The notes beneath the pieces were generated by a model. The model made no database searches, was not told the DNA's origin, and saw nothing but the letters and a program-made list of their open reading frames with translations. Shown piece after piece: positions 1 to 15,200 of a stretch of 64,000 nt of DNA. Position 1 is the stretch's first letter. Every line of letters begins with the position of its first letter. The DNA is from Blastomussa wellsi (lineage: Eukaryota > Cnidaria > Anthozoa > Scleractinia > Plerogyridae). The translations under genes were made by a program, and so were the position numbers. Location of the stretch: the NCBI GenBank assembly GCA_947652115.1, contig OX393565.1, positions 15,780,044-15,844,043 on the forward strand, read 5' to 3'.

Positions 1-217
1 ACGACGTGAATAAACCATAAATGGGGGAGGGATGGGCGTGGCTTAATAAATTTCTTCCTCTAAAGAGGGGTGGCTTATTAGAGGATTTATGGTATGTTAT
101 AAAATGGTGTAATATTTGTCCATAATATTCGCTTATGATTTAAAATGAATGATATATATGTACAAGGTTAAAAGATGTGACGCAAGAGAATAGTGTCACG
201 CTTGTGTCTTTTGCTTA
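1..217. other. 3' flank of the consortin-like gene
   Basis: AT-rich sequence after the stop codon. Short inverted pieces (ACCATAAAT near 15 and ATTTATGGT near 86) suggest the edge of a repeat. No convincing polyadenylation signal on the minus strand was found. Confidence 0.3.
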
Positions 218-3200
218 TCAGAAATATCTGTTGCCTCCAGGAGCTCGCCTAAAATAGTAGAAATAGTAAAACTTGAGCCTTGTCATGATGTACTTGAATG
301 TGGAGACGGGATCTTTACCACTGACGTGACAACAAAACAATGTCACACCAACAGCTACTGCTGCAGTGATAAGGAAGAAACAGAACATGGCCTGACCAGG
401 ACTGATACTCATTTTCTCGTCTGCTGAGAAAAAACAAAAAAAGGAATTCATTAAAAAATGTAGCAGTGTCAGGGAATCCTTCTTACCAATTGTCAAACAT
501 TCCCTTTTATTTAGTATTTGTAGCGAGAATTTTGTGATGCAATAAGAAAATGTCTTCAGTTGATGGCTCCCTCAACCATTCTCCCCACCTTTTTATTTAA
601 CTTTGCATATTGGTCCAAGGAGAAAGTAACCTGGGGAGAGGACAGCTATTCTGGGTGGGCGGGTGGGGACTATTGTTGTCCTGTCTTCCAGACTTCAGTT
701 CGTCATGATATGAAGATTTGAGAACACTCACAGTCCAAGAAATGGCCAGTCAGACAGGCGATCCAATCAGCAGTTGTGAATAAAATTAAGGAGTAACATA
801 GACTTGCCTACAGGCCAAGCTAGAACGCAAGGATCATCTAACAGAGCGCAAGGTATGAATCAAAGCAACTGTGAAGTGCCAGAGCTCAGTCGACTTCGCA
901 CTGGGCTCTACTGACGAACTGGAAACAAGAGGTGAACAACTTTGAGAAAGGGCAGAAGTTGACATCTAGAGGGAATTCTCTAAGGGAAGCCAAGTTTCAA
1001 GGAGTTTTCAGTTTACTTATTGTAAAAAGAATCTTCAGTACCGGAAACGAGAGGTGAACAACGTTTCAGTTGGCTTATTGTAAAAAGAATCTTTGGCAAT
1101 GTGATATCAAAATGAATTCAAAAGAATGTGACCAATATTTATAAACAGCTGAGCTCTGAGACATACTGTTGACTTGTGTAGCAGGTGTGGCGCTGTCATG
1201 TTCATCCCCGTGGGACTCTCCAGCAGGGCTGGGCCTTGAATCCTCTGTTGCATCTCTGCTCTCTTTGGTATTCTCCGTTACTGACCCAATATTTTCTGGA
1301 GTCTCTGTGACCTTTTCAGGCACTGCCTCAGCGGACTGCTTGGACTCGTTGAATTTCTGCATGGCAGCTGACAGAAGAATACAGAGATAAAGAGTATACA
1401 AGTGCAGAATTTTTTGATAAAAAGCCTTTAGCAGCACTTCAAGAGTATATTAGTTTTTCTTGTGTAAAACACCCAAGGTTTAGGTTTTCAAGAAACAAGA
1501 TGTGCCATGCAAATGGCATAAAAATGAAGATGACATGACAAATTTCGTGGAAGTGCTCGCAATTCTTTAATTCAGACAATAAGAATCAGAATAAAAGAAT
1601 GCAAACTATTCTGGTCCTTTACAAAAGGATATGCTGTCCTTTCTTCAGAAATTACAGGAATTGTCAAATTCAATGACTGAGCATTAACACTTATAATCTG
1701 TGTAATGTCTCCAGCTGATACTTGTGTGCTTGTAAGTACTAGGGACCTTTAGATTGGAGTATGATTACAAGATCGAGTATGAGCACAATTTCAATCAAGT
1801 TATGTTCCCAAAGCCCTCACTCCTCCTGCTTCTTGACCAGTTGCAAAGGAAACTATCTGTACAACATCAGTGTGAAAATATGTGATAAAGGAAAGCTTGT
1901 ACTCCCATCTGAAGGTGCCTAATTTTTCATTCAACACTATACTGATCCCTGACAAGCCAGTGGTGGATCCAGACTTCTTTATACGGTCGGGGCCTGAAAA
2001 CTTTTCCGGCCCTTTGGGGCTTAAATTAAGGTTGGGACTTGAAAAAAATTTTTGCCCATAAAGGGGGATGGCTGACTCCGCTGGGCCCCTCCCCTAGATC
2101 TGCCACTGTGAGCTACCACATCAGACAAGTACCTGTGTACTGCTCCTTTCCCATCTCAGCATATATGACAGTAAAAAGATCCAGTGTACGTTTTGTTATG
2201 GGATGTTCCTCTCCATATATTGATTGACGCAGTTTTACGGCCTGGGAAAAATTTAGAAACAACAGTTAAGTTTTTAAGAAATAGAAAAGAGCACTTAACT
2301 CACTAATGCTGGTCAGGAATGGAACAAGCTTTTAAGCCATATTAGGTAAGGCAAGAATCTTTGAAAGTCAAGTAGAAAAAGTACCGGTAATATCAAATTG
2401 TCTTTGATGAAATGTGGCTAAATGTAATTTGGGCGAGGTTAAACTCAAGACAATGCTGGTTAGTAGTCTCATGCATGAACCTGGGGTGCATCAAGGCTTT
2501 GCAGGGTTGCAGTAATTTTACAGGCCTCCTGTTGAGGTCAAGCCATTTTCTTGGGTTCCCATCCCTCTCATCCCTCTTAGTAAGTATGGGTAAGCTTGAT
2601 GATTTCTTTCCAGTGCGTTATGCTCAGTTTTACAGTGCCTGGTGGTTGCCGCTCACAGGATTGTCATGGTTACCGTTTGCACTCGGGGCAGCTCCCACAG
2701 GGATTTCAGGCACCTTCCTCACACATGTCTATATTTGGTGATGAGTTTAAAATGAGGAAAAGCCTTGTGCCAAGTGACCCATACTGTCGGAACTTATCCC
2801 GACTTCTGTAGCATTAAATAGCCGGGAATAAATTTCTACTTCCCCCCTGGTTGGGATGCTAGTCCATCACAGGGTTACCCCCAGCATTATTTTGCCGGTA
2901 CCCATTTATACAACTGGGTGGAGAGAGGTACTGTGATAGTGTCTTGCCTAAGAACACAATGCAGTGCCCTAGACAGGGCTTAAACTCAGATCGGCTGAGC
3001 TGGAGTCCAGCATGCTAACCACTTGGTCCCTTCACCTTCTGTTTGATCAAAATGAAGTATACATATCTCAGGACAAAAAGAAATGCTAAATGTCTTACCT
3101 TACCACAATACTCCAGTGCCAGCTGAGCACTGTAAAGGGGGAACAAAAAAAGAAATAAAGTATAGATGTTAAAGATCTTTAAAAAACTTACCCGGCCAGG

Positions 3201-6200
3201 CCTTCACTAGTCATTAAACCTCCAAAACGATGCAAAAACATGTTTTGACATATTTTCTCATGCCATCTTTAATTGCAAATGACACTGTAGACAATGAATT
3301 TACACCTTATATAAATATGTTATAGAATTATGTTGTAAATCAATGTTAAAAATTCAGTGCCACATATTTTGAAATACACCAAAAATAAAAAATAACATGC
3401 ACATGGCTTAAAGTGATGTAGAACTAAAACCACCAACAGCAAAAACAAAACAAACTAACTAAATGATATAACTAAATAATATAATAAATGCAATATAATA
3501 ATAATAATAAATGCTATAACTAAATAATATAACTAAATGCTTGAGTTGCTGGTTTAGAGGATTTCTCCACTTATATACCATGCCTCCTTTGTTTTAGTAT
3601 TGAAAACTGTGCAAGAGTTTTGACAGGTCCAAGGGGACTACAAGTGCCTGTAAACATGCAAAGCCTTCTCCAACTCAATGTGGCATGTGGTCTCGCCAGT
3701 GAAGCAGGAATTAAAGCCAGCAAATGTGAATTTAAATATAACATGTAATGGAGACTCTGCTGCATGGAATCATACCCGCTAAACGTGTTTCTAACTTTAA
3801 ATGTAGAAAGGAGAGAAACTTCAGAGTTCAAAGGGTAACCATTAGGCTACTGCTCATGTATATTTAAAGCATTTTGGACATGAGACTTACTCTTTCTGCT
3901 TCAAGCACATGTGTGCCAGTTTCTCATATTCATTTGCTGACCGAGCTTCAGTTGAATACCCTTGTGGATCATCCTTGGCTTCAGGCTGGGAGAAAAGAAG
4001 TACAGATGAACCTGCATAGCTAGCTCGAAGCAGAGCTCAGGGTGTATTAACTGAAATGTTATTTGAAAATAGGGCTATATGCACATGGAGCACATAGTAA
4101 AAAGAATGTGTCAGGCCAAACGGTTCATACCGCCAGAGCTTATCCTCTTTTCCTTAGCATGAAGTGACTAGGAGTATTTCTACTCCTCCCTGGATGGGAT
4201 GTTAGTCACATTGAATAGCAATGTGCACGTGATTGTATTCTATCAGCAAATAAAACCAATAAGAGAACCAATCAGGTTTGCAGATCCCAATAGAACATGA
4301 CCAGAGTTCTGTTCAGAAGCTCAAAAGCCAGCTAACATACATTTCAGCTGATTCTTGCTGAACTTACCTGGGACACTTTATTGCCTGTACTCCTGTCTGA
4401 CGCTGAGCTGCCAGTAGTTTCTACAAATAGATAGTAGTAAACTTAGAAAGTGGTCTAAGTTTAAATTTGATAATTACACAAGCATAACTATGTAGGGATG
4501 CTGGAGGTCTTTAGGGGGAGGGGATAGTGTATGTATGTATATATTACTTTGGTTGGCTTGTGGTACCAGTATTTAACTTTAGGGCAAGGAAGGGAATGGA
4601 TTCCTAGCTCTCAGTATCCATTTTAGAGCTTCAGTCAGACTGAATTTCAAGTGATATCCAGGGTGGGCTGATAGTTTGAAGCAAAATAGAAGGAAGGATA
4701 ATCTAACCAATGAAAAACAGGTGAGGTGTTTTTAAGGAGCACAGTATTTCGGTCTTTACAGAACTAATGGCGTACCACAAAACTTATACATCCTACGTTT
4801 CACATTTACTGCAAAAAGACATTTGTTTATAAACATCCACACGAGGCTAACAGCTAAGGATAGACAAAGTCTTGTTATTCAAATTTGGATGCCATTTATG
4901 CAGTGTCTATATAAGAGCACAGCAGGTGTAACATTATTATTTTAAATAAAAACCAATCAAAGCTGGTTTCTTTTCTTGATGTAGCATTCCTCTTTGACTA
5001 GCAGCAAAGTCCAGTTCTTGCAATTGCATTTATTTGGATTATTCTTCCTTCTAAATTCTAATTCAACCTGTATAGAGGACCCGCATGAAAACCAGCTGGG
5101 CTTGATGTGGCTTCCTCTCTAAATATCACTATTTATTTATTTATTTATTATTCTATTTCAAGTGATATCATAATACAAAATTAATAATTGACAGAAGCAT
5201 GGTGACTGACCTGGTTCAACTTGTCTTGATTGAAGTTCATTTCCAACACTGATAAGTGATGTTTCATAATACAGTTTTTCAGCCTGAGCAAATGAAACAG
5301 CATTTTCATCTAGGAAACTATTTAAGGACTCAAATGAATGGTGTGACACAAGACTAACATTTTGCACTAATTGTATTGGAAACAGTACTTTGCTGAAATC
5401 GATAAAAACTTTTGAAGAAAAAGGTCTCTCTTAAGTTTTAGCTGAGAGAAGATCAGAGGCCATGTGCAGTTATGTTGTAGGTCAATGCAAACTGGTTTTC
5501 AGAGTAATCAGTTTCCAAGCCAGGTTTAAATCAGTTTCAACTCTTACAGTACAATGACATAAACTAGTAACTATCAGTAATTCAATTTGCTTTTGCTTAT
5601 AAAATTATGTTTGACTGAAGGGAGGGAAATGACTTTTGGTTTCAGTTATGAGGAGTTTAAAAAAATTGAGGGTACAAGAAACTTAGATTCCACTGTATGT
5701 ACTGAGGCATGGCTGAGCTGAAAATTTACCATCTTTTTATTTATTAATTTACCTGACATTTTTAACATTACTGATCCTGACAACGTATTGAAGGACACGT
5801 GTCACACTGAAACTTCTAAATGATCTATCATTCCAAAAGTTTCCTGAACTCAGGGGTTACAACAAAAATTTGATCAGTGTGTGGGACCTCATAGGGTTCG
5901 ACTCCCATTGGGTACCAAGAACACAACTTTATACATGATAAAACAATAGCATAGCTGATATGTCTAAATAAGGTAAAATAGCATAAAGTCTAAATGAAAA
6001 TTAATCACTTAAACATTAATTTTTCGTAAATGATCAGAAGATACAATCTCCAAGCTGACTGTATATCTCTGCTATCTGCAAACAAAGAAAGAACAAAACT
6101 ATTTACAAAATCATAACAATCATGTTAATGTCATTGTAATGTGCAACACAGAGGAGTTCTGAGGAACTTATTTATGCATCAAGATTGGGTTGGAATTTGA

Positions 6201-9200
6201 ATTTTGGTGTTTTTGAAGAGAGAGCAATAAAAAGCAAAGACCTTAGAACCAACAATGCATTCACTCAACCCACACAATTGATGCTGGATCTGTAACATGT
6301 GGGAAAAAGATTAAATGGCCCTAGTCAGCCATGCCTTTGTTTTTATTAACATGCAAGAGGTTTAGTATTATAATTATTTTACACCAGAGGCCCATCACCT
6401 AGAAGTGAGTAACTCTGGTTCAATGCTTCTTATTATTCATGACCAATCAAAATTAACTTCCTTTTATGGTTTGCTTCTTCAAGTGGGCTTTGAGAGGGAA
6501 AATTTCACTTTGTTAAGGTCAAATTTGATGACAGAGGAAATGCGATACCCCTGTGAAAAGACCGAAACAGGAATCCAATGTAAAGATCAGTGCTTAGCTG
6601 CTGCCCTAATTACTAGCAAATAAAACTTATTGCAAGCAAAGCTGACTGGAATTAACTGCTCAGTGTTCCAGATAAGAGAGAAGTCTCGGATCAAAAACCA
6701 TACAGCAACGGCTACCTGACCCGACATTGACAAAAAGGGAAAATCGACCAAAGTATTATAAAATACTAAAATTACAAAAGAAAAAATATAAAAGAAAATA
6801 GCTGTAATACGAGATATCATCTGAAGGCAACTAGACTTCCGAATCATTAGTAACTCAGCAAATAAAAGAACACACACCAAAATTATAATAATAATAATAA
6901 TAATAACAATAAAAAAAGAAGTTTAATTCTACCATCAGAGGGCCTGGGTTACAATAGGTTTTCTATTAAAATTACAAATACATTTATGCTTATACATGTA
7001 CAAGTTAAAAATATGGGTATATAGTCTAAAAATCTAATGATTGTTGAAAGCTAAACTTGCACTTGGGAAAAAACTATGGCGCAATCTTTCTGTCCTGCAT
7101 TTACCGGTAGTTAATATATATATTTATAAGCGCATCTCGTTTGATAGTGATGCATGAGCTGTCTCGTCTAATAAAGATCGTATCAGGGCGGTATAGATAG
7201 TAATTAGATCGTTAATCTCAACACCCCTCGATGAAGTAATCGGAGTATATGAAGGCGTTTAGAAGCCTTGGTGATTACTGATTCAATGTAATTGTTCCAT
7301 TTTAAATTATTCTGAATAACCAGACCAAGTACTTTATGTCAAATTACAAGCTCCAATTGTTGAGCATCGATCTTCAAATGAGTGAGTTCCATGGGTTCCT
7401 TTAGGAAGCAAATCCACATTTCTTTGCACTTTTTAGCATTGAGTTTCATCCAGTTACTGGAGCTAAGAGGCAACAGTATCGAGACTGGTTTGGATGGTTG
7501 AGTTGCTGTTCCTTACAAGCCCTTTGGACAACGATATGTTATCAGCATACTTCCAAGTACAGGAATCGGGATCTGAGATATTCAAGTTGTTGATCATTAC
7601 CAAGAACAATATTGGGCTGAGTTTTGTTCCCTGGGGAACGCCGGCAGTTATTGGAAGCTAGTCAGAAATCAAGCCAGCTAACTCAACGCGTTGTCGGCGG
7701 TTAGTCAGAAAGCTTATAATCCACCGTATTAAAGATGTGCCAACGTCCAAAAGCTTCTTTATTTGTACATTGTACCCCATGTGATCAAAAGCTTTAGAGA
7801 AGTTAAGAAAGCAAAGGCAGAGATGTCGACCGGGTGAGTCGAGATATGTAAGCCAGGTGTGAATCATGTCAAGAAAGAAGTTCCCTTCAGACATCCAAAC
7901 TGATTTGGGTCGATTTTGTCCTTGACATCGTCAATTAACCATATGACTACAAAATCCTCAAGAACTTTGGACAGACAGGGAGTCAACAAGATAGGTCTGA
8001 AGTCGCCCTCATCCAAAGGTGATTGTTCTTTTGGGTGGGTATTATATTAGATTCTTTCCAGATTCTGGCACAATACTAGATTGGAGAGATGTATTAAAGA
8101 TAGTGGTGATAGGTTCAGCCAGTTCATATGCGAACTCTTTAACAATGCGACACAGTACGTTGTCTGGACCATGGGCCTTTGAAGGTTTGATGGCAAGAAG
8201 CTTCTTGCAGACTTCGTGAGGCTGCACAGTTATGACTCCTGCATCGGAAGGGAGAAAAGCTGGTAATATATTACCGTCAATTGGTGGGATTCCTGCATTA
8301 ACTGAAACGTAGAACTGATTTAAGCTATTAACAAGTTCTTGTTGGCACATGGTTTTTACATCGTGTTCCTGTGAAAAAAGGGAGGGCTTTGCAGATCTGA
8401 CAGACATTTGATTAATAATGTTCCACCACTTGCGACAGTCATCTTTCTTTAGGTGTTGTACTTTGTTCTTGAAGAACAACTTTTTCCTCTTCACTATTTG
8501 TTGTTGGACTTTGTAATTCAAAGAGCGCCAGGCTGGGATGTTGCCGCTGTGAAATGCTTTCTGTCGGTCTTTGATCATAAACTTGAGTTCAGGTGTTATC
8601 TATGGCTTAGCGGTGGCAAGATTTCCGCACAACCCCATACATTTATTATGCATACAGTTCTTTGTTTATTGAAAACACTAGAGAACCTTTGGGACTTGAC
8701 CTTAGTTTCTCGGCAAATAATGACCTTTTTGCAGCCGAGACAACATTGACGATGGCTTAATGGAAGGGAAGAACTGCAAATGCCCTTCCTCTTTATTCTC
8801 CATGGGAGCAAATGAAGAAGAAATTCTCTGTGTGTTTTCATGCAGTGAGAAACAAATGGGTTAATAAACAAATTGTTATGTTAATTTTTCTTTGTCTGCA
8901 TGAGTTACAAACAAATAAAAGTAATTTATCAACCAAGAATAGCGTAGTGGTAGAGACAATAGACTGGTAATACGACAGAGGTAAGGGTAGGCTTAGGGTT
9001 TGAATCCTGCTGTGGACAGAAGAAGGGGCTGGGGACATGAAAGAAGTGGAATAGAGAATGATAAAGAGAGAAGAATGGAGCAGGGCAGCGAGAAAAAGAG
9101 AAAAAAACTTGCGCGATGAAATCCTCTTTTATTTTCACAGTAAGTACTAATTGCCAATTCATTATTCAGTACCCTAGGGTGCTGGCCATTGTATTAAAAG

Positions 9201-12200
9201 ACAATAAGGTGCATGCATAATTAATACATCTGCATGCATAATAAATGAATGGGGCTGTGTGGAAATTTTTCCAATACAGTATCTGTTCCATGCAGCTTGA
9301 AGGTCTTTACAGGGAAGATCCAATTAATGGCGTCAGTTAGCTGGGTAGCATTATTGTCTTGTAATGTCATTGTTACTTGCCATACATGTTGCAACACTAA
9401 ATGTATTAAATTTAAATACATGGTATGTTGAAGCAATTACTAAACAATATTATTGTTTTTGTTGTTGGAAGATCAATTATTAATTAGTGTATAGAGAAAA
9501 ATTATAATCATGTAATTAGTGTGCAGTGTTCCATCACCAGAATAGCCTGCAAACAGGCTCCTGTCTCAGAGGGGTGCTATTTACTGGCAGGAAGCCCCGA
9601 GTAGTGGAGCCTGTACATGAGGGTGGGTTGCGTTTTAACCTTATTTCGTAGGTTTTTTATGGGTGATATAACACCATAAAATGTGAGAAAGTTCGTTTTG
9701 ATATCAAAGCGTTCCTTAAATTCAGTAAAGGATAGAAATTTGCTTTCATCTCTCATCAAGTGCCTGACCTTTTGAATTCCCTTAGCGGACCATGATTTGT
9801 AATAAATTGGCTTCTTACCAACCTTTAGGAGAGAGTTGTGCCATAGGTTTGATGACAAAAGGTGTTCTATGGATATTATTGTATCCTCAAAACTCATTTC
9901 TGTCCATATTTGCACAATTTCAGTAATAAAAGGGTTGGGCACATTGATGTATTTAGAAACGTCCTTCCTATCGAGGTTGCCACTGAAGAACTCTACTCCA
10001 CCATAATCTTCTAATTGAAAGTCAAACAGCAGCTTCCATTTTCCACTATTATTGTCATTTAAATATTTTCTCACCCAGGACAGCTTGAGTGCCTTATTGA
10101 AGGAGTTTAAATCAAGCATCTTAAGTCCCCCATTTTCATAGTCACTAATCATAATGCTTCTCTTTATTTTGTCCCCCTTACCATCCAAAGAAAATTAAAG
10201 AAAATGTTACTGATCTCGTCCAACATGTAAACAAGCTGTGAGGCGATTAGGTTTTTAAGCACAACAATTTTTCCCAGGCAGTATTCCCAGCAGTTTAAAC
10301 ATCTCCGAATCTTTTCTATTTTTTCTCTGTAGTTTACATTTATACTTATTATTGGGTTTGTTGAGATCCAAACACCCAAAGACTTTGTTTTGTCTTTAAC
10401 CCATTTTAAATTATGTTTGCGACTGAGCTGATCATCACGACCAGTGTAAGAGCCGATCCAAAGTGCCTCTGTTTTTTTGTTATTGAGTTTCAGGCCAGAT
10501 ATAGTGCTAAACAGTTCCAAATCATGCAGGGCACCTGTAAGAGACTCTTTTGAGCCATTAAGGATAAGTGTGGTGTCGTCGGCATATTGGCTAATTTTAA
10601 TTTCGTTTCTTTTAATAAAGATGCCCTCTATATCTTTGTTTGTCCTAATTCTTTCCGCTAATATTTCTACACAGAGTAAAAAGATGTAGGGGGAAGAGGG
10701 CAGCTGTAAAGAGAGACGCACTCACTTCTGAGTGTAGGTTGAAATGCGCTTTATTCTAATCACGAGACCCGAGATATATCGGTATCTAACAATCATTTAA
10801 GTGTCAATCAAATCCACCGGAAGCGGTGTATAATTATTGTAACAGTAGCCTCGTCTGACACCTCTTTCAAGTGCAAAGAAATTACTTTCCCACCTGTTAT
10901 TTAAAACACAACTTATTCTCATAGTAATACATGATCCAATTTGCAATTGATGGTCCGAAATTAAACGAGTCCAGTGTTTTCCAAATAAAAGGCCATTCCA
11001 CTGTGTGAAAAGCTTTTTCAAAGTCTAAAAACAGTAATAAGCCAGGAATGTTGTTAGACTCAGTTTGATTTATTATGCCATTAATTAATCTTATATTTTT
11101 GTCAATGAATCTGCCCTTGAAGGTGAAGGCTGGAATTTCTTACTACAAAATGCTTGCCAGAGCAATTGCGAGGAAATCATGCCTTTGATTCCCTTATTTT
11201 TGGAGTTTTCCGTGAGATATGGTGCTCAATCGCTTTGTTCGGGAGCAATCTGGCACCAAGATTCCGTGAGATATGGCGCTCAATCGCTTTGTTCGGGAGC
11301 AATCTGGCGCCAAGATTTCAGGTTGTTTATTTTGGTTTTTAATGTTGATTTTAGGCATGTGCTGATTGGTTAAATTTTGATAGTTGACAAGCTGAGCAAT
11401 TCGTGGGGTTCTTGTGGGTGGCAGCTGTGATTTTGGACGATATGTGCAGGCTTCCCTTCATATGGCCCCACCACCCGAGTGTTCAGGAAGCCTGTCCGCA
11501 GGCTATCACCAGAACAGATACCAATGGGAGAATCAATCAGATTTGCAGATTTCCAATACAACTACTGTAACTGAGTTTCTACTAATGATCAATACTAGTC
11601 TCTAAGACATGCACAGTATTCTGGCCAGAATTGAGGTTAAATAATATGTCTGAGATTGCGTGACTAATACAACATTTCAAGATTATTTCGAGCGAGACCT
11701 TTTAAAACATGCGATGATAGGACATTTAGATTATATGTCAATGATGGACACATTCCAAGTATTTTCGTATTGGTTGACAGCTTGATCGAGTAACTTAGAA
11801 ACAGGAGACCATTGTTGACAGATCGTTAGTTTTAACATTGTATTGTATGCTATAGTTTAGTTCCCTGGAGAGAGTGAAGGAGTACACCTGAGACTAAAAC
11901 CAAGTTTATTTTGTGATATTGTGAAGTCGGCCCTAGGGCATTCGTGACAAATATATAAAAATTTGATCTCAATAATAATAATTATTTAATAGAACAGCTA
12001 CAGCAGGCTAATAAGACCGCTCATTCACAGTTTCTATCATCTTTTGATAGTTGGTTTGGGACTTTGACCACCCCACCTATCTGCAGTCCATGGAAACCTT
12101 TAGGTCTCAGCCTGATTATTAAATAGAAATCAGACTCATAATCCAATCATTAATTATATTCATTAGATACATTAATTTTTCTAATGTCTTGGTAAGTGCT

Positions 12201-15200
12201 GCCAACATTAATTTGTTTCAAGAACCAAACCAAACCATGTATTAAGACAGTTGTTAACCCAATGACTCCTGGAGATTTTTGAAAAAAACACACGTTTTTT
12301 AGACATTTTGAACATTTTCTAGTCAGTTATAGGCTAAATATGCTTCAAATTGCTCCAAAATGCATCTGCAAAATAAAGACATGCCAGGTTTTTCACTGGC
12401 ATCGCATTTAATGGCATTTTAGCTCGGACACGCACACAAATCAAAATTTCGAGATAGTTTTTGGACGAGAAAGTGACCAACCTCTTTAGGCTTTTCGATT
12501 TCTTTATTTTTATTTTTCGCTTTTCCTTTCTCCTTTTCTCGCATCTTTTTTATGCTTTAGTTGGCCTTTTACTTGGCTTGCTTTCGGTGCAAGAATTGCC
12601 ACGAAAGCATCAATGAGACGGGAAATACTTAACATGGAGTTGCCAAGGGTAAGTGAGGGAAATTTTCCTCCTAGTTTTTGGCAGAAATTTCTAAGCGTTT
12701 TCGTGCATATTTAAAGCTCCATTAGCCCAATCAATATCATCTGGGAGTCACTGGAAAGCTCTTTCCCTCCTGCAGAACTGGGGTAAATGGGATTCCTATT
12801 TTGGTCAAAGCTGAAGACGCCAGAAGCGGAACAAAGGTCAAGGTCTGTCACGGCCGGTTACGGCCGGTTAAGGAGTCAATGGGTTAACAGAACAAAATGT
12901 AGGAAATAAAAGGGTAAAAATCCAGCTGAAGTACTCACATTATGAAGGCATTCTGGAAGTTGTTGAAATTCACATCCATCCTTTAACCCACGCACACAAG
13001 CCAACAGACAGTACAGAGCATGCTGCAAGTTGCCTTTCTTCTGTTTGTGAGATATTTATTACGCAAATATTCAAAGATACAATAATAATGCATTTAAATA
13101 GTTAAAACTGTTAAAAAACTGTTAAACTTAAAATAAACAGTTAACTGTTAAAGTGGTACCACGATGAAAAAAATGTTGTTGTGCTCTTTCGATTCCGATT
13201 TTATGTTTGGCAAGAATGCACCATGCCAATTATTGCACCTCAATTTTCGAAATAAGTCCGTTTTTTTTAATGACAAATTCTTGTTTAAACCATCCGCCAT
13301 TACCAGATTCGACTTCAGTCGAGTTGCAATACGAGAGCTCGATCGAGAGAGAAAATGACATCATAAACTCACTAGTTTATTTTTGCAATGTGTGAATCCA
13401 GCTGATTATTATGCAGCACGAGCTTTTAGAAGCAAGTTGCTGCTCTGCATACCAAATTAGCTGGGCTCACACAGTAAAAAATCAAACTAGCGAGTATATG
13501 ACCTCACTTTCTCTCTCGATCCAGCTCTCCCAATGCAACTCGACTGAAGCCGAATTTGGTAATGGTGGACAGTTTAAACAAGAATTTGTAGTAAAAAAAC
13601 GGACTTATTTCGAAAAGAGGCACAATAATTGGCATGGTGCATTCTTGTCAAATATAAAATTGGAATAGAAAGAGAACAAGAACAAAATTTATTCATTGTA
13701 GTACCACTTTAAAACTGTTAACCCTTTAAGCCCTAGAGGAATACTGTCTTTTCTAAAATGGTAACTGTAGATCCAAAGAACACAAGTAATAATTATACCA
13801 GTTGAAAGGTATTGTTTGGGGTATGCCATAAATGCCCACAACAGACATACAAGATGTCACAGATTGGATTGAACAGTCTCCAAAATGAAAAAAGAAAAAT
13901 GTTCAAAACTACCTTAATCCTTTAATATGGAAATATGGAATATGGAATCGTTAAGTCGAAGGGTCCGGTAATAGGGGTGTCCGGGAAATAGGGCAACATA
14001 CTGTACACCCCCAAACAGTAGCTTAATTTGCAGCTCTTGGTGTGTTGGTTTTTAACAGATATTCACTTGGCCATAAAAGAGTAACAGACAAAGCTGCAAA
14101 ACATGAGGGGGTGGTTAATCAAGTCTGATATAGGAGGGGGTATGATTTTATGCTTCCAAAATGCAGATCTCATAGAGATATTTTTGGTGTCCAAACTTCA
14201 TACAACTTGACTGAATAGTATGGTTATAAATTAAGCACTTTGTGCCATATGGCAATTTTGCATGAAATCACGAAATAGATCTCGCCAACTGCTTGCAGGA
14301 GTTTATAAGTAGATTTCAATGGGTCACGTAAATTGATGGTAATAAATAATTGGCTCATGTTTGCCATGTTTACTTGCCAGGAAGACAGCATGGCTTTGAG
14401 TGACCAATAGCCCTCAAATGCAAAAGTCACCTCTGGCAGAGTGAATATATTGTCATAAGCCGAGTTTCTCAACCAATCACAATGTCCAATAATCCGATTT
14501 CTTATTATTACTATTATACTTATTACACCCTGTATACATATTTCTTCTTTACTAATGTGCACTTACAGGATTTAAACTCACAACTACTGGATCTGCCGTC
14601 CATCCTCTAATCCACTTTGACAATCATTTTTTTAAGCAATATCTTATTTTTTAAGTTATATTAAGTTAAATAAATAACTAGGTTAAGAATATTAACCTAG
14701 GCTAAAAAAAATAACCTGAATTTAAATTTTAACGGCGACATATACGCCACAGAAAGTTTTAAAGCGATGCGATTCTGGATTTGAATGACAATAGTGGCAG
14801 ACTAACGGATTTGGCAAAAAAGCGCAGATCAGTGGATTCATGAATCTCTATTCACCTGGCAGGGATAATATACAGAACGCTGAACGCAGAACACCAAATG
14901 GGCTGTTTTCTTGTCAGGATTATATTGTATTTTGCCCTTTACAACACTTTTGTAAAAGCTAATCACAAGTAAACATAAGTGAAACTACCCACAAGCAAAC
15001 ATTAATGAAACTACCAGAAGGAAAATGAGCGAAATTTACCACAAGCAAACAGTGTATTCTGCGTTCTGCAAATTACCCACTCTCCTGTTCACCCACCCCC
15101 CTCCTTAACAAAAATAGCAAAATACCGTATTGCGTTGTAAAGTAGCTGTAATTACAATGTTAAAAATTCCAGTTACAACACATCATCTTACCTTGAATCT

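Noticed and set aside
13164..13668. Several 60-85-codon ORFs at 13.2-13.7 kb
   Set aside because: They lie in the arms of the fold-back element and are reverse copies of each other.
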